NCBI RefSeq assembly: GCF_004919105.1
Contig: NZ_STGK01000003.1
Location: 62,001-126,000, forward strand
Origin: Nocardioides sp. GY 10113
GTDB lineage: Bacteria; Actinomycetota; Actinomycetes; Propionibacteriales; Nocardioidaceae
DNA length: 64,000 nucleotides
Direction: 5' to 3'
Both the position numbers and the translations under genes were made by a program. Within the stretch, counting starts at the first letter, position 1; each line of letters starts with the position of its first letter. Positions 35,267 to 43,922 of the stretch are shown here, in pieces. The notes under the pieces are model-generated. The model saw nothing but the letters and a program-made list of their open reading frames with translations. It was not told the DNA's origin and searched no databases.

Positions 35267-36388
35267 ATGCCCACTCGGGCCAGGGATCTCGGCATCGTGA
35301 TCGGCGACCACCCGACCGGACCGCAGAACGCCATCACGGACGTGCCCGGCGTCCGCGTCGCGCACACGACGCTGGTCGACGGCGAGGGCGACCTCAAGCG
35401 CGGCTACGGGCCGATCCGCACCGGCGTGACGCTGGTCGAGCCGCGTCCCGACGTCGCCTCCTCGCCGGTCTTCGCCGGCTTCCACCGTCTCAACGGCAAC
35501 GGCGAGATGACCGGCCTGCAGTGGATCAAGGAGAACGGCGCCCTCACCACGCCGATCGGCCTCACCAACAGCCACAGCGTCGGCGTCGTCCGCGACGCGA
35601 TCGTCGCCCGACTGGCCGACGAGCGCCCCGACCGCGACCTGTTCTGGCTGCTGCCCGTGGTCGCCGAGACCTGGGACGGCGTGCTCAACGACATCAACGG
35701 CCAGCACGTGAAGGCCGAGCACGTCCACGAGGCCTTCGACGGCCTCGCCGCGGGCCCGGTCGCCGAGGGCGCCGTCGGCGGCGGCACCGGGATGATCTGC
35801 CACGAGTTCAAGGGCGGCATCGGCACCTCCTCCCGCCGCCTCGCCGCCGAGGCCGGCGGGTACACCGTCGGCGTCCTGGTGCAGGCCAACTACGGCCGCC
35901 GCTCCCGGCTGCGCATCAACGGCGCGCCGGTCGGCGAGAAGATCGGGCCCGACGTCATCCCCTCGCCGTACGACGCCGCGGTCGGCCTCGCGGGTCAGGC
36001 CGGCTCCGGCTCGATCATCGTCATCGTCGCCACCGACGCCCCGCTGCTCCCGCACCAGTGCGACCGGCTCGCCCAGCGCGCCGCGCTCGGCATCGGCCGG
36101 ATGGGCGGCACCGGCGAGCACGGCAGCGGCGACCTGATCCTCTCCTTCGCCACCGGCAACACCGGCCTGCCGCCGGTCGGCTTCGAGGAGCCGGGTGGCG
36201 CCACCGAGCTGCCGGTGCGGATGGTCACCAACCCGACCATCGACCCGCTCTTCGACCTCGTCGTCGAGGCCACCGAAGAGGCGATCGTCAACGCGATGGT
36301 CGCCGCCGAGACCACCGTGGGCCGCGACGGGCTGACCGCGCACGCCCTCGACCACGACCTGCTCCGCTCCGCTCTCGGGCTCGCCTGA
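35267..36388 (+). CDS. P1-family (DmpA/BapA-type) aminopeptidase
   Basis: 373 aa, the family length. It is an N-terminal nucleophile hydrolase made as one chain that cuts itself in two. The expected cleavage is at G248-S249 in GSGSIIVIVATDAPL, releasing a beta chain whose new N-terminal Ser is the nucleophile. ITDVPGVRVAHTTL, GLTNSHSVGVVRDAI and GAVGGGTGMICHEFKGGIGTSSR are family blocks. Members cleave N-terminal D- or L-amino acids, and some remove beta-amino acids such as beta-alanine. There is no signal peptide. GGAGG precedes the ATG. It is followed by an APC permease 46 bases later, so the pair may import and cut small peptides or amides. Confidence 0.9.
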   Translation: MPTRARDLGIVIGDHPTGPQNAITDVPGVRVAHTTLVDGEGDLKRGYGPIRTGVTLVEPRPDVASSPVFAGFHRLNGNGEMTGLQWIKENGALTTPIGLTNSHSVGVVRDAIVARLADERPDRDLFWLLPVVAETWDGVLNDINGQHVKAEHVHEAFDGLAAGPVAEGAVGGGTGMICHEFKGGIGTSSRRLAAEAGGYTVGVLVQANYGRRSRLRINGAPVGEKIGPDVIPSPYDAAVGLAGQAGSGSIIVIVATDAPLLPHQCDRLAQRAALGIGRMGGTGEHGSGDLILSFATGNTGLPPVGFEEPGGATELPVRMVTNPTIDPLFDLVVEATEEAIVNAMVAAETTVGRDGLTAHALDHDLLRSALGLA

Positions 36389-36434
36389 ACGCTGCGACAC
36401 CGCAGCCCACCCCAACCCGCAAGGAGAACACCGC

Positions 36435-37901
36435 ATGTCCGGTACCACCATGGAGCCCATGAGCGCTCCGGAGACGTCGAAGGGACTGGCCTCCGGCTCC
36501 CTCGGCGTCTGGGCGATCGTCTTCTTCGTGATGTCGGCCGCCGCGCCGCTCACCGTCGTCGCCAGCGGCGCGCCGCTGACCGTCTACCTCGCGGGCATCG
36601 GTGGCCCGGGCGCGATGCTCGCGGCGGGCGTCGTGCTGATGCTGTTCGCCTCCGGCTTCACGGCGATGACCCGCTACGTGCGTGACGCCGGCGCCTTCTA
36701 CGCCTACACGACCGAGGGCCTGGGCGCCCCGGTCGGCTCGGGCGCCGCGGCGCTGACCACCTACGGCTACACCGCGCTGCTGCTCGGCTTCTACGGCTTC
36801 GTGGCGTTCTTCGCCCAGATGACCGCGGCCGACCTGTTCGGCATCGACCTGCCCTGGATCGTGTGGGCCGTGCTGATCGCCGCGTTCATCGGCTTCCTGG
36901 GCTACCGCCAGGTCGACATGGGCGCGAAGGTGCTCGCCGTGCTGCTCACCGCGGAGGTGGCGCTGCTCGCCGTGCTGTCGCTGGCGGTGCTGATCCAGGG
37001 CAGCCCCGAGCCGCTCACGCTGGCGCCGTTCGACCCGAGCAACTGGCTGACCGCCGAGGGCGCCGGCGGCCTGTTCGTGCTCGGCTTCGGTGCCTACATC
37101 GGCTTCGAGGGCACCGCGATCTACGCCGAGGAGGCGCGCAACCCCGAGCGCACCATCCCGCGGGCGACCTACATCGCGATCGGGTTCCTCGGCGTCTTCT
37201 ACGCCTTCACGTTCTACTGCTTCATCGCGGCGTTCGGCATGGACGGCGTGGTGGCCGCGGCCCAGGGCGACTTCGAGTCCCTGCCGTTCGTGTGGGCCGA
37301 CGAGTACCTGGGCACCCTGGCTCTGAAGGTGCTCCAGGTGCTGATCGTGACCAGCTTCGTGGCCTGCCTGATCGCCTTCCACAACGCCTGCTCGCGGTAC
37401 CTCTTCTCGCAGGGCCGCTCCGGGCTGCTCCCCGCCGTGCTCGGCAAGGCGCACCCGAAGCACCACTCGCCGTACGTCGGCAGCCTCGCGCTGACCGCCC
37501 TCTCGGTCGCCGCGCTGCTGCTGACGCAGGTCGTCGGCTGGGACCCCTACCTCGACCTCGGCCTGCTGGCCTACGGCACCGGTGTGGTCTCGATCGTGGC
37601 GGCCCAGGCGCTGTGTGCGATCGCGGTGCTGGCGTTCTTCGGCCGGGACCGTCGCGGACACTCGCCGCTGCGGGTGGTCGTCGCCCCGGTCCTCGCGGTG
37701 GCCGGGCTCGTCACGGGTCTGTACCTGATCCTCACCAACTTCGTCGTCGTCACCGGCTACACCGGCACGGTCAACACGGTGCTGATGCTGCTGCCCGCGG
37801 TCGCGTTCGCGAGCGGCGTGGCCTGGTACGCCATCCGGCGGCCCGGTTCGGTGGCCGCGGCCGCCGAGGCGCGGGCCCACGAGGAGGACACGGTCGCCTG
37901 A
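36435..37901 (+). CDS. APC-superfamily amino-acid permease
   Basis: 488 aa with 12 predicted membrane segments from about residue 25 to 470. The family signature is near the first helix (GVWAIVFFVMSAAAPLTVVASGAPLTVYLAGIGGPGAML), and GFGAYIGFEGTAIYAEEARNPERTIPRATYIAI is the conserved loop of amino-acid/polyamine transporters. It is a likely proton-coupled importer; the substrate is unknown. Good AAGGAG ribosome site. It lies just behind the P1 peptidase, suggesting uptake of its substrate or product. Confidence 0.9.
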   Translation: MSGTTMEPMSAPETSKGLASGSLGVWAIVFFVMSAAAPLTVVASGAPLTVYLAGIGGPGAMLAAGVVLMLFASGFTAMTRYVRDAGAFYAYTTEGLGAPVGSGAAALTTYGYTALLLGFYGFVAFFAQMTAADLFGIDLPWIVWAVLIAAFIGFLGYRQVDMGAKVLAVLLTAEVALLAVLSLAVLIQGSPEPLTLAPFDPSNWLTAEGAGGLFVLGFGAYIGFEGTAIYAEEARNPERTIPRATYIAIGFLGVFYAFTFYCFIAAFGMDGVVAAAQGDFESLPFVWADEYLGTLALKVLQVLIVTSFVACLIAFHNACSRYLFSQGRSGLLPAVLGKAHPKHHSPYVGSLALTALSVAALLLTQVVGWDPYLDLGLLAYGTGVVSIVAAQALCAIAVLAFFGRDRRGHSPLRVVVAPVLAVAGLVTGLYLILTNFVVVTGYTGTVNTVLMLLPAVAFASGVAWYAIRRPGSVAAAAEARAHEEDTVA

Positions 37902-38018
37902 CCCAGGTGGTCCTCCGACCAGCGGGCACTGCCCTCACCACGCCGCGCGTCATCGCGGCGGGGTGGGGGCAGCGCCGCTGGTGCAGGGCGGTGGGGCGCC
38001 CGGGCGGCGTGGGTGAGT

Positions 38019-38058
38019 GGCGGGGCTCCCGGCTGACAGGTAACGCGGAAGCCCCGCC
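38019..38058. terminator. hairpin between convergent genes
   Basis: GGCGGGGCT (38019-38027) pairs with AGCCCCGCC (38050-38058) across a 22-base loop, between the permease and the leftward surface-protein gene. Confidence 0.65.
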
Positions 38059-38060
38059 GG

Positions 38061-39119
38061 TCAGGGGGAGCGGTCGACCCGTCCGCCGGCGGCGAGCCGG
38101 GCCAGGTCGTCGCCGGTCACCCGGCCGGCCACGCGGCGCAGGGTGCGGGAGGTGCGCAGCGAGTCGGGGTTCACGAGCAGGCCGCCGAGGCCCTCGACGT
38201 AGACCACGTCGGGCAGCGGGTACGCCGACGGCGTCGGTGCGGCCGGCGGCGCGGCCGCCGCGGCCCGGCGCCTGGCCCGGGTGATCAGCCACGCCGCGCA
38301 CGGAACGCTGACCAGCAGCGCCAGCGTCGCCCAGGGGTAGGTGGTCAGCTCCGCGTCCACGAGCAGCCCGGAGCCGTCGCCCCAGCCGACGGAGGCGCGC
38401 TGGGCTCCGATCGCGGCGACCGGGACCGGCGCCTCCAGGACCACCTCGCGGCTCTCGCCGGCGGGCACCACGATGCCGGGATCGGTCAGCGTGCTGGCCG
38501 CGGCGGCCGCCCCGAAGCCGTAGCGCAGGCCCGGCAGCGCGCCGGCCTCGCCGCCGTCGTTGGCGACGGTCAGCACCAGCCGGGCGTCGCCGCCGAGCCC
38601 GAAGGCCCGCAGCAGCGACGCCCCGCCCTCGACGCGCAGGCCCTCGAGCCGCAGCGCCGCCGGCTCGGTGACCGTCGGCGCCGGCGGGGTGCCGATCCGG
38701 ACCCCGACGACGTTGACCGGGATGTCGATCGGGGTGCCCTGGCCGGAGAACGGCGCGACGTGCACCACGCACGGGCAGGGGCGCGGCGGCCGGTCGAGGA
38801 CCAGCTGGAGGGTCAGCGCCCCCTCGGGGTCGGTGGTCCCGGTGACCGCGCTCGGCAGGTGGCACGCGCGGGACCCGCCGATCGCGTTGTCGCCGCAGAG
38901 CGCGGCCTGCAGCTGGGTGCCCGGCGCCCACCCCGAGAGGTAGACGGAGATCCGCTCTCCGAGCCCGGCGTTGTTGGGCAGGGCCCGGCCCGCCGGCGCC
39001 GGTGTCGGCTCGTCCGCGGCGGCCGCGCCGGGCAGCGCCAGGGCGGGCAACGCCAGCAGCGCCGCGAGCAGCAGGCCCGCGAGCGGGCGCAGCGGGGAGC
39101 GGTGCACGCCGTGGCTCAC
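38061..39119 (-). CDS. exported membrane-anchored surface protein of a WxL-like cluster
   Basis: 352 aa. The signal peptide is at about 1-35 (LAGLLLAALLALPALALPGAAAA). The extracellular part has Cys pairs (CGDNAIGGSRAC, CPC) and an Ig-like domain (LVLTVANDGGEAGALPGL). A membrane segment lies at about 262-280, followed by a cytoplasmic tail of about 70 residues. The GTG start overlaps the stop of the DUF916-type gene (GTGA); an in-frame upstream ATG would extend it through shadow sequence. It is probably part of a surface complex with the two genes upstream. Its own function is unknown. Confidence 0.65.
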   Translation of the reverse strand: MSHGVHRSPLRPLAGLLLAALLALPALALPGAAAADEPTPAPAGRALPNNAGLGERISVYLSGWAPGTQLQAALCGDNAIGGSRACHLPSAVTGTTDPEGALTLQLVLDRPPRPCPCVVHVAPFSGQGTPIDIPVNVVGVRIGTPPAPTVTEPAALRLEGLRVEGGASLLRAFGLGGDARLVLTVANDGGEAGALPGLRYGFGAAAAASTLTDPGIVVPAGESREVVLEAPVPVAAIGAQRASVGWGDGSGLLVDAELTTYPWATLALLVSVPCAAWLITRARRRAAAAAPPAAPTPSAYPLPDVVYVEGLGGLLVNPDSLRTSRTLRRVAGRVTGDDLARLAAGGRVDRSP

Positions 39120-40156
39120 CGCCCCGCGGAGACGGAGATCGCGGGGGCGTCCTCGGCGGCCGCCATCCGGCTCCCGGCCAGCCGGCGCCGGCGGCGCAGC
39201 CACCAGGCGGCCACGGCGGCGAGGGCGAGGGCGAGCACCGGCAGCGGCCAGGGCAGCAGCCAGGTGCTGGTCTCCGCGCGGCCGTCAGCGCCCTCGTCGG
39301 TGGTCAGGGTGACGCGCGCGGTGACCGGTCCCAGCGCCGGTACGCCGTCGACCTGCTGGGTCAGCCGCACCGTCTGCCCGGGGAGCAGGTCGGCCAGCGG
39401 CGGCGCGGTGGCCTCGCCGGTGCGGCCCGTCATGCCGTCGAGCTCGACGGTCGCGGTCGGGGAGAGTCGCACGTTGCCGGTGTTCTCCACGGTGTAGCTG
39501 ACGGTGCCCCGGCCCCGGCCGCCCCACGGCAGCGCGCCGCGGTCGTGCTCGAGCCGGACGTCGCTGACCGCGAGTGCGGGACTGGTGGCGCCGCTGACGC
39601 GGACGTACATCCGGGCGCCGACGGCGCGCTGGATGCCGATGTCGATCCCCTCCCTGTCCCCGCCGGACTCGACGGCGACGTTCATCGCCACCACGGCGCC
39701 GACGTGGTCGCCCGGGGCGGCGTCGCGTGGGATCCGGATCGTGACCGGGACGTCGACCTGCGTCGTGCCGTAGACGGTGACCTGGGAGGTCGCCGGGGTC
39801 ACCCAGGCGCCGAGGTCGGTCATCTCCTCCTCGTAGCCGCGGAGCGCGAAGAAGCCGTCCTGCTCGGTGTTGTAGCCGTCGGCGCCGTAGACCTTGAAGG
39901 TGATCGGCTTCTTCGTCCAGTTCTGCAGCCGGACCTTGTCCTTGATCGTGGTGCCCGGGTCGCCCTCGAGCACGAAGTAGGTGCGGGGCACCGTCGTGCC
40001 GCCCGCGGGTGGGGTCGGGGCCACCGACCAGGCGCCGTTGTCGGCCGCGCTCGCGCCGGGGGCGGGGACCAGGGTGAGCGCGCCGAGGGCGAGGACGGTG
40101 ACGAGCAGGCCGAGCACGTACGCCGTACGGCGGGGCGGTCCGGGCTGTGCGGTCAT
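39116..40156 (-). CDS. DUF916-type WxL-interacting surface protein
   Basis: 346 aa. Signal peptide ends near GASAADNG (about 37). The DUF916 pattern follows: RTYFVLEGDPGTTIKDKVRLQNWTKKPITFKVYGADGYNT, then an Ig-like second domain (TVSYTVENTGNVRLSPTATVEL). A membrane segment at about 305-325 with a basic tail ends it. In Gram-positive bacteria such proteins hold WxL-domain proteins at the cell surface and bind matrix or peptidoglycan. It is next to a gene whose product ends in a WxL-like domain, which fits a surface complex. Confidence 0.8.
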   Translation of the reverse strand: MTAQPGPPRRTAYVLGLLVTVLALGALTLVPAPGASAADNGAWSVAPTPPAGGTTVPRTYFVLEGDPGTTIKDKVRLQNWTKKPITFKVYGADGYNTEQDGFFALRGYEEEMTDLGAWVTPATSQVTVYGTTQVDVPVTIRIPRDAAPGDHVGAVVAMNVAVESGGDREGIDIGIQRAVGARMYVRVSGATSPALAVSDVRLEHDRGALPWGGRGRGTVSYTVENTGNVRLSPTATVELDGMTGRTGEATAPPLADLLPGQTVRLTQQVDGVPALGPVTARVTLTTDEGADGRAETSTWLLPWPLPVLALALAAVAAWWLRRRRRLAGSRMAAAEDAPAISVSAGR

Positions 40157-40215
40157 GTCGTCCTCCTGGCTGGTGCTCGTCGGTCGTGCTCGCCGGTCGT
40201 GCTGGTCGGTGCTGG

Positions 40216-40254
40216 TCCGGGATCCCGGGCGGTCGGCCCACCCGGGATCCCGGA
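40216..40254. terminator. perfect hairpin between surface-protein genes
   Basis: TCCGGGATCCCGGG (40216-40229) and CCCGGGATCCCGGA (40241-40254) form a 14-base stem with an 11-base loop, between the leftward genes at 40294 and 40156. It probably reduces read-through from the first gene. Confidence 0.8.
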
Positions 40255-40293
40255 GGTCATGCAGGGGTCATGCAGGTGTCGTGCAGCTCACCG

Positions 40294-41988
40294 TCAGGAG
40301 AGGGTGAGGGTGAGGGTCCCCGAGTAGTCACCCGCCTGCTGGTTGATCAGCAGGTCCAGCGACAGGTCGGCGTCGGCGGTGACGTCTCCACCGCTGACCC
40401 CGTCGGGGCCGAAGCCGGCCGCCGCGACCGCGCACAGCGGCAGTGCCTCGGTGGCCGACGGGAAGGCGCCGGCGGCGCCGACGGTGACGGTGTCGTCGCT
40501 GTTGGCGCCCGGGGTGCAGGACGGGGTCCACGACAGCTTGTCGGCGTCGATCGGCTGCGGGCCGCTGGTCAGGCCGGCGAACGTGCCGATCAGCGACCAG
40601 CCGAGGGTGCCGCCGCGGTAGTCCATCACCGTGACGTCCTGGAGGCTGCCGGTGGAGGTCTGGTCCGTGCCGTTGAGCTGGACGGCGCCCATCTCGACGG
40701 TTCCGGCCGCCTTGGCCATCGTCAGGTCGCCGGGGAGGACGGTCAGCTCGATGGTCTCGAGGACCGAGCAAGCGTCGGAGTTGTCCTCCAGGCCCTCCTT
40801 GGCCGTGCAGGTGTCGGCGGAGAAGGCGAACGCCGCGTCCGACCAGATGGCGCCGGGGCCGGAGCGCTGGCTCGCGCTGATGTACGCCGTGTTCGCGTCG
40901 TTCACGGTGAACGAGCCGGACAGGGTGCCGGTGGCCGACGCGGTGGCGGTGCTCACCGGGTCCGTGGTCGACGGGAGCGGGAAGCCGCCCAGCGGTGCGG
41001 TGTAGCCGCCGATGGACACCGTCTGGCTCGGGTCCCAGTCGGTGCCGGTCACGCCGACGGTGGTGCCCGCGCCGCCGCCGGTGAGGCTCAGCGTGAGGGT
41101 CGGCTGGCCGAGGATGGTGATGCTGCGCATGCCCACCTCGCCGCCGCTGGTCAACCGCAGCCTCATCGAACCGGAGACGCCGCTCGGCACGGTGATGGTG
41201 CCGGTGCCGGCGCCATTCGTGCCGACGCCGAACGAGGTGGCGCCGACGCAGGTGGCGCCGTCGGTGGTGCAGATCTCGGCGGTGCTGTTCGCGTCGGCGC
41301 CGGAGAAGTTCGACGCTGCGAAGCTGATGGTGTCACCGGCTCGGGCCGCGTTCATGACCGTCTGGTTGGTGATGCCCGTGATGGTCGCGACGCCCTGCGC
41401 GAACGCGGTGAAGCTGGCGGTGACGTTGGTGTCGACCGGCGAGGTCGCGGGGTTGATCCCGGTCTGCGATCCGGACGACTGGCCGTTGCACTGCACCCGG
41501 ACGGAGTAGCTCGGGATGTCGTAGATGACCTTGCGGAGGACCAGTGTGTTGGTGCCGCCCTGGGCGATGTCGAAGCTGCCGGTGACCGTGCCCCCGGGGG
41601 TGTTCGTGCTGGCCGGGATATCGGCGACGGCCACGGGTGCGAGGTTCGCCCCGTTCACGGAGAAGTAGTAGTAGGCGGTGGTGGTCGCCGGCACGGGGGA
41701 GGACGGCCCGGCGCTCACGACCAGCGAGAAGTTGCGCGTCTCGCCGACGAGGGTGCCGCCGCTGGTGGTGAGGTCGTAGTCAGGGGGTGAGCTGCTCCAC
41801 CCCGCGAGAGCGCTGCTGATGCTGCTGGTCGGCGCCGACTCCAGGTTGGTGTTGCCGCCGGTGTTGTAGACCCAGCAGCCGCCGGTGGGCTCGACCGCCG
41901 ACGCCGCTGTGGTGGTGGTGACGATGGCCGCGCTGGCCATCACCACGGTGCCGCCGAGCACGGCAGCGAACTTGTTCCTTGCTCTCAT
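40294..41988 (-). CDS. exported protein with WxL-like C-terminal domain
   Basis: 564 aa. Signal peptide about 1-32 (AVLGGTVVMASAAIVTTTTAASA). Residues about 35-390 contain beta-rich repeats: LVVSAGPSSPVPATTTAYYYFSVNG, and Ig-like VTASFTAFAQGVATITGI. The last 150 residues (PGDLTMAKAAGTVEMGAVQLNG; TLGWSLIGTFAGL; DLSLDLLINQQAGDYSGTLTLTLS) resemble a WxL domain, with GWSL where WxL motifs are found. There is no sortase motif. It is probably held at the surface by the DUF916-type protein encoded next. The 5' region is unusually AT-rich. Confidence 0.75.
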   Translation of the reverse strand: MRARNKFAAVLGGTVVMASAAIVTTTTAASAVEPTGGCWVYNTGGNTNLESAPTSSISSALAGWSSSPPDYDLTTSGGTLVGETRNFSLVVSAGPSSPVPATTTAYYYFSVNGANLAPVAVADIPASTNTPGGTVTGSFDIAQGGTNTLVLRKVIYDIPSYSVRVQCNGQSSGSQTGINPATSPVDTNVTASFTAFAQGVATITGITNQTVMNAARAGDTISFAASNFSGADANSTAEICTTDGATCVGATSFGVGTNGAGTGTITVPSGVSGSMRLRLTSGGEVGMRSITILGQPTLTLSLTGGGAGTTVGVTGTDWDPSQTVSIGGYTAPLGGFPLPSTTDPVSTATASATGTLSGSFTVNDANTAYISASQRSGPGAIWSDAAFAFSADTCTAKEGLEDNSDACSVLETIELTVLPGDLTMAKAAGTVEMGAVQLNGTDQTSTGSLQDVTVMDYRGGTLGWSLIGTFAGLTSGPQPIDADKLSWTPSCTPGANSDDTVTVGAAGAFPSATEALPLCAVAAAGFGPDGVSGGDVTADADLSLDLLINQQAGDYSGTLTLTLS

Positions 41989-42088
41989 CTACCCGTCTCC
42001 TTCTCGGGTCACGCCCTGGGGGGCGAGGAGTAGCAGGACCTGTCCCTGCACCGCGCTTGTCGGTCACGCGGCGCCGCTCACGCTGGCC

Positions 42089-42125
42089 GGTATTACTATA
42101 TCGTCAATCATATATTATAAATTCT
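42089..42125. promoter_or_regulatory. AT-rich block before the WxL-like gene
   Basis: About 37 bases of mostly A/T (ATTACTATATC, ATATATTATAAATTC) in a very GC-rich region, about 100 bases before the leftward start at 41988. On the minus strand it contains TATAAT. It probably holds the promoter, and perhaps a site for an AT-binding (Lsr2-like) protein. Confidence 0.5.
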
Positions 42126-42186
42126 CATGAAATGTGGGTAGGGTCACACGAGGCGAGCGGCCGACGGACGTGGCGCGCCCGGCGCC

Positions 42187-43794
42187 TCACGGTCCCGGGG
42201 TGATCTCGTCGATCATCAGCGCCACCTGCAGCGACACCCGGATGTCCGGATCGTCGAGGTCGGCCCCGAGCACGCGTCGGGCCTTCGCGAGCCGGTCGTA
42301 GAAGACCGGACGCGAGACGTGCAGGGCGGCCGCGGCGTCGGACTTGCTGCCCGGGTGGGTGACCAGCGCCCGGAGCGCCGCCACCAGCTGCGTCCCGTGC
42401 TGGCGGTCGTGGTCGCGGAGCGGGTCGAGCTCGCGGGCCGCGAACAGCGCCAGCCGCTCGTCGCCGGCCAGCATCGTCAGCAGCCCCCGCAGGTGCACGT
42501 CCTCGAGCCGGTGCACCACCGGCCCGGCGGCGCCGTCGCCCGCGCCGGGCCGCACCGACTCCACGACGTGCTGGGCCTCCCGCAGGGTGCGGTCGATCGC
42601 CGCCTCGCGGGTGACCGCCCGACCCGCGCCGACCACCACCGCGAAGCGCCGCAGCACCCGCGCGGCCAGGTCGTCGACCGCGCGGTCGGCGTTCGTCGCC
42701 AGCGGCAGCGAGAGCAGGGCGCGGACGTCGTGCTCCACCTCGCAGACCAGTGCCGGCACGCGGAGCTGGTCGGCGGCCAGCACGGTCGCGGCGATCACCT
42801 CGTCCACCAGGGTCTCCGGCGGCGTGGTGGTGCCCTCGAGCGCCTCCCGCCGCGGGCGCAGCGTGACCCCGATCAGCTGCCGCCGCGCGGTCGGCAGGCC
42901 GGCCAGCTCGCACCGACGCAGCAGGTCGGTCGAGGTCGGGTCGGTGAGCAGGCCGAGCAGCAGCTCGTGGTGCGTACGGCGGAGCAGGCCGTCGCGCTGC
43001 CGATCGTGCAGTCGGTGCAGCGCGAGCGCGGCCGCGGCGCGCTCGGCCAGCGCCACGAGCCGCTGCGAGGGCGGCTCGGGGGACTGCACCACCAGGCGGC
43101 CCCAGCCGCGCTCGCGCTTGCCGATCCGGGTCACCAGCCAGCCGCTGGCCGGGTCCCAGCCGGTGCGCCCCTCCGGGGCCACCGTTCGCGACCGGGCCGC
43201 CCAACCCGCCAGGAAGCCGGCCTCGTCGTCCGGGCCGAGTCGGTAGTCGAGGACCTGGTGCTGCTCGCTCTCCACCACGACGGTGGCGCCGGCGAGCCGC
43301 TGCACGGCGGCCAGGATCTCGCGCGGCCCGGCCTCGCCGAGGCTGAGCTCGGTGAACGTCTCGTGCACCCGCTGGGTCTCCCGCAGCTCCGCCAGCTGCT
43401 CGTCGACCAGCCGCTCGCCGACGGCCTGGGTGACCGCCGCGAACCGCACCTCGCGGGGGAGCGCGACCAGCGGCAGGCCGTGCCGCTCGCAGGCGGCGAC
43501 GAGCGACTGCGGCACGCTCTCCCAGCGGCGCCCCAGCTCGATCACCAGGCCGGCCGCCTCGCTCTCGGCGAGGCTCGCCGCGAACCGCTCCAGCTCGCTG
43601 CCGGTGTCGGGCATCGCGATGCCCGTGCTCAGCAGCAGGTCGCCGGCGCGCAGCAGCGGGGCGATGTCGGCGAGCTCGGCGGCGTGCACCCAGCGCACCG
43701 GGCGGTCGAGCGTGTCGTCGCCGGCGAGCACGACCGGGCCCGCCGCGCGCAGCACGGGCATCGCCAGCACGTCGGCGACCGACAGCGTTCCCAC
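42187..43794 (-). CDS. PucR-family transcriptional regulator
   Basis: 535 aa. N-terminal PucR domain (about 1-125): VADVLAMPVLRAAGPVVLAGDDTLDRPVRWVHAAEL with LLRAGDLLLSTGI. The middle resembles a GAF-like or CdaR domain. The C-terminal helix-turn-helix is in LVTHPGSKSDAAAALHVSRPVFYDRLAKARRVLG (about 478-515). Members control purine, gamma-aminobutyrate and amino-acid catabolism. It is divergent from the semialdehyde dehydrogenase-aminotransferase operon, with a 12-base-arm palindrome in between, so it is the likely regulator. Confidence 0.92.
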   Translation of the reverse strand: MGTLSVADVLAMPVLRAAGPVVLAGDDTLDRPVRWVHAAELADIAPLLRAGDLLLSTGIAMPDTGSELERFAASLAESEAAGLVIELGRRWESVPQSLVAACERHGLPLVALPREVRFAAVTQAVGERLVDEQLAELRETQRVHETFTELSLGEAGPREILAAVQRLAGATVVVESEQHQVLDYRLGPDDEAGFLAGWAARSRTVAPEGRTGWDPASGWLVTRIGKRERGWGRLVVQSPEPPSQRLVALAERAAAALALHRLHDRQRDGLLRRTHHELLLGLLTDPTSTDLLRRCELAGLPTARRQLIGVTLRPRREALEGTTTPPETLVDEVIAATVLAADQLRVPALVCEVEHDVRALLSLPLATNADRAVDDLAARVLRRFAVVVGAGRAVTREAAIDRTLREAQHVVESVRPGAGDGAAGPVVHRLEDVHLRGLLTMLAGDERLALFAARELDPLRDHDRQHGTQLVAALRALVTHPGSKSDAAAALHVSRPVFYDRLAKARRVLGADLDDPDIRVSLQVALMIDEITPGP

Positions 43795-43819
43795 GGCGTA
43801 CCTCCTGGGTCGACCGATA

Positions 43820-43864
43820 CCGACGTTCTGTCGGTCAATGTAAACCGATCCTACAGAACGTCGG
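43820..43864. promoter_or_regulatory. PucR operator candidate
   Basis: CCGACGTTCTGT (43820-43831) is the exact complement of ACAGAACGTCGG (43853-43864). Inner TCGGT and ACCGA also pair. It lies between the divergent regulator and dehydrogenase genes, 58 bases from the latter. Confidence 0.8.
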
Positions 43865-43922
43865 CCTGTCCGCCCCTTCCCGGCCGCCAGGATGGAGCCC
43901 TCAGCAACACAAGGAGAGACGC

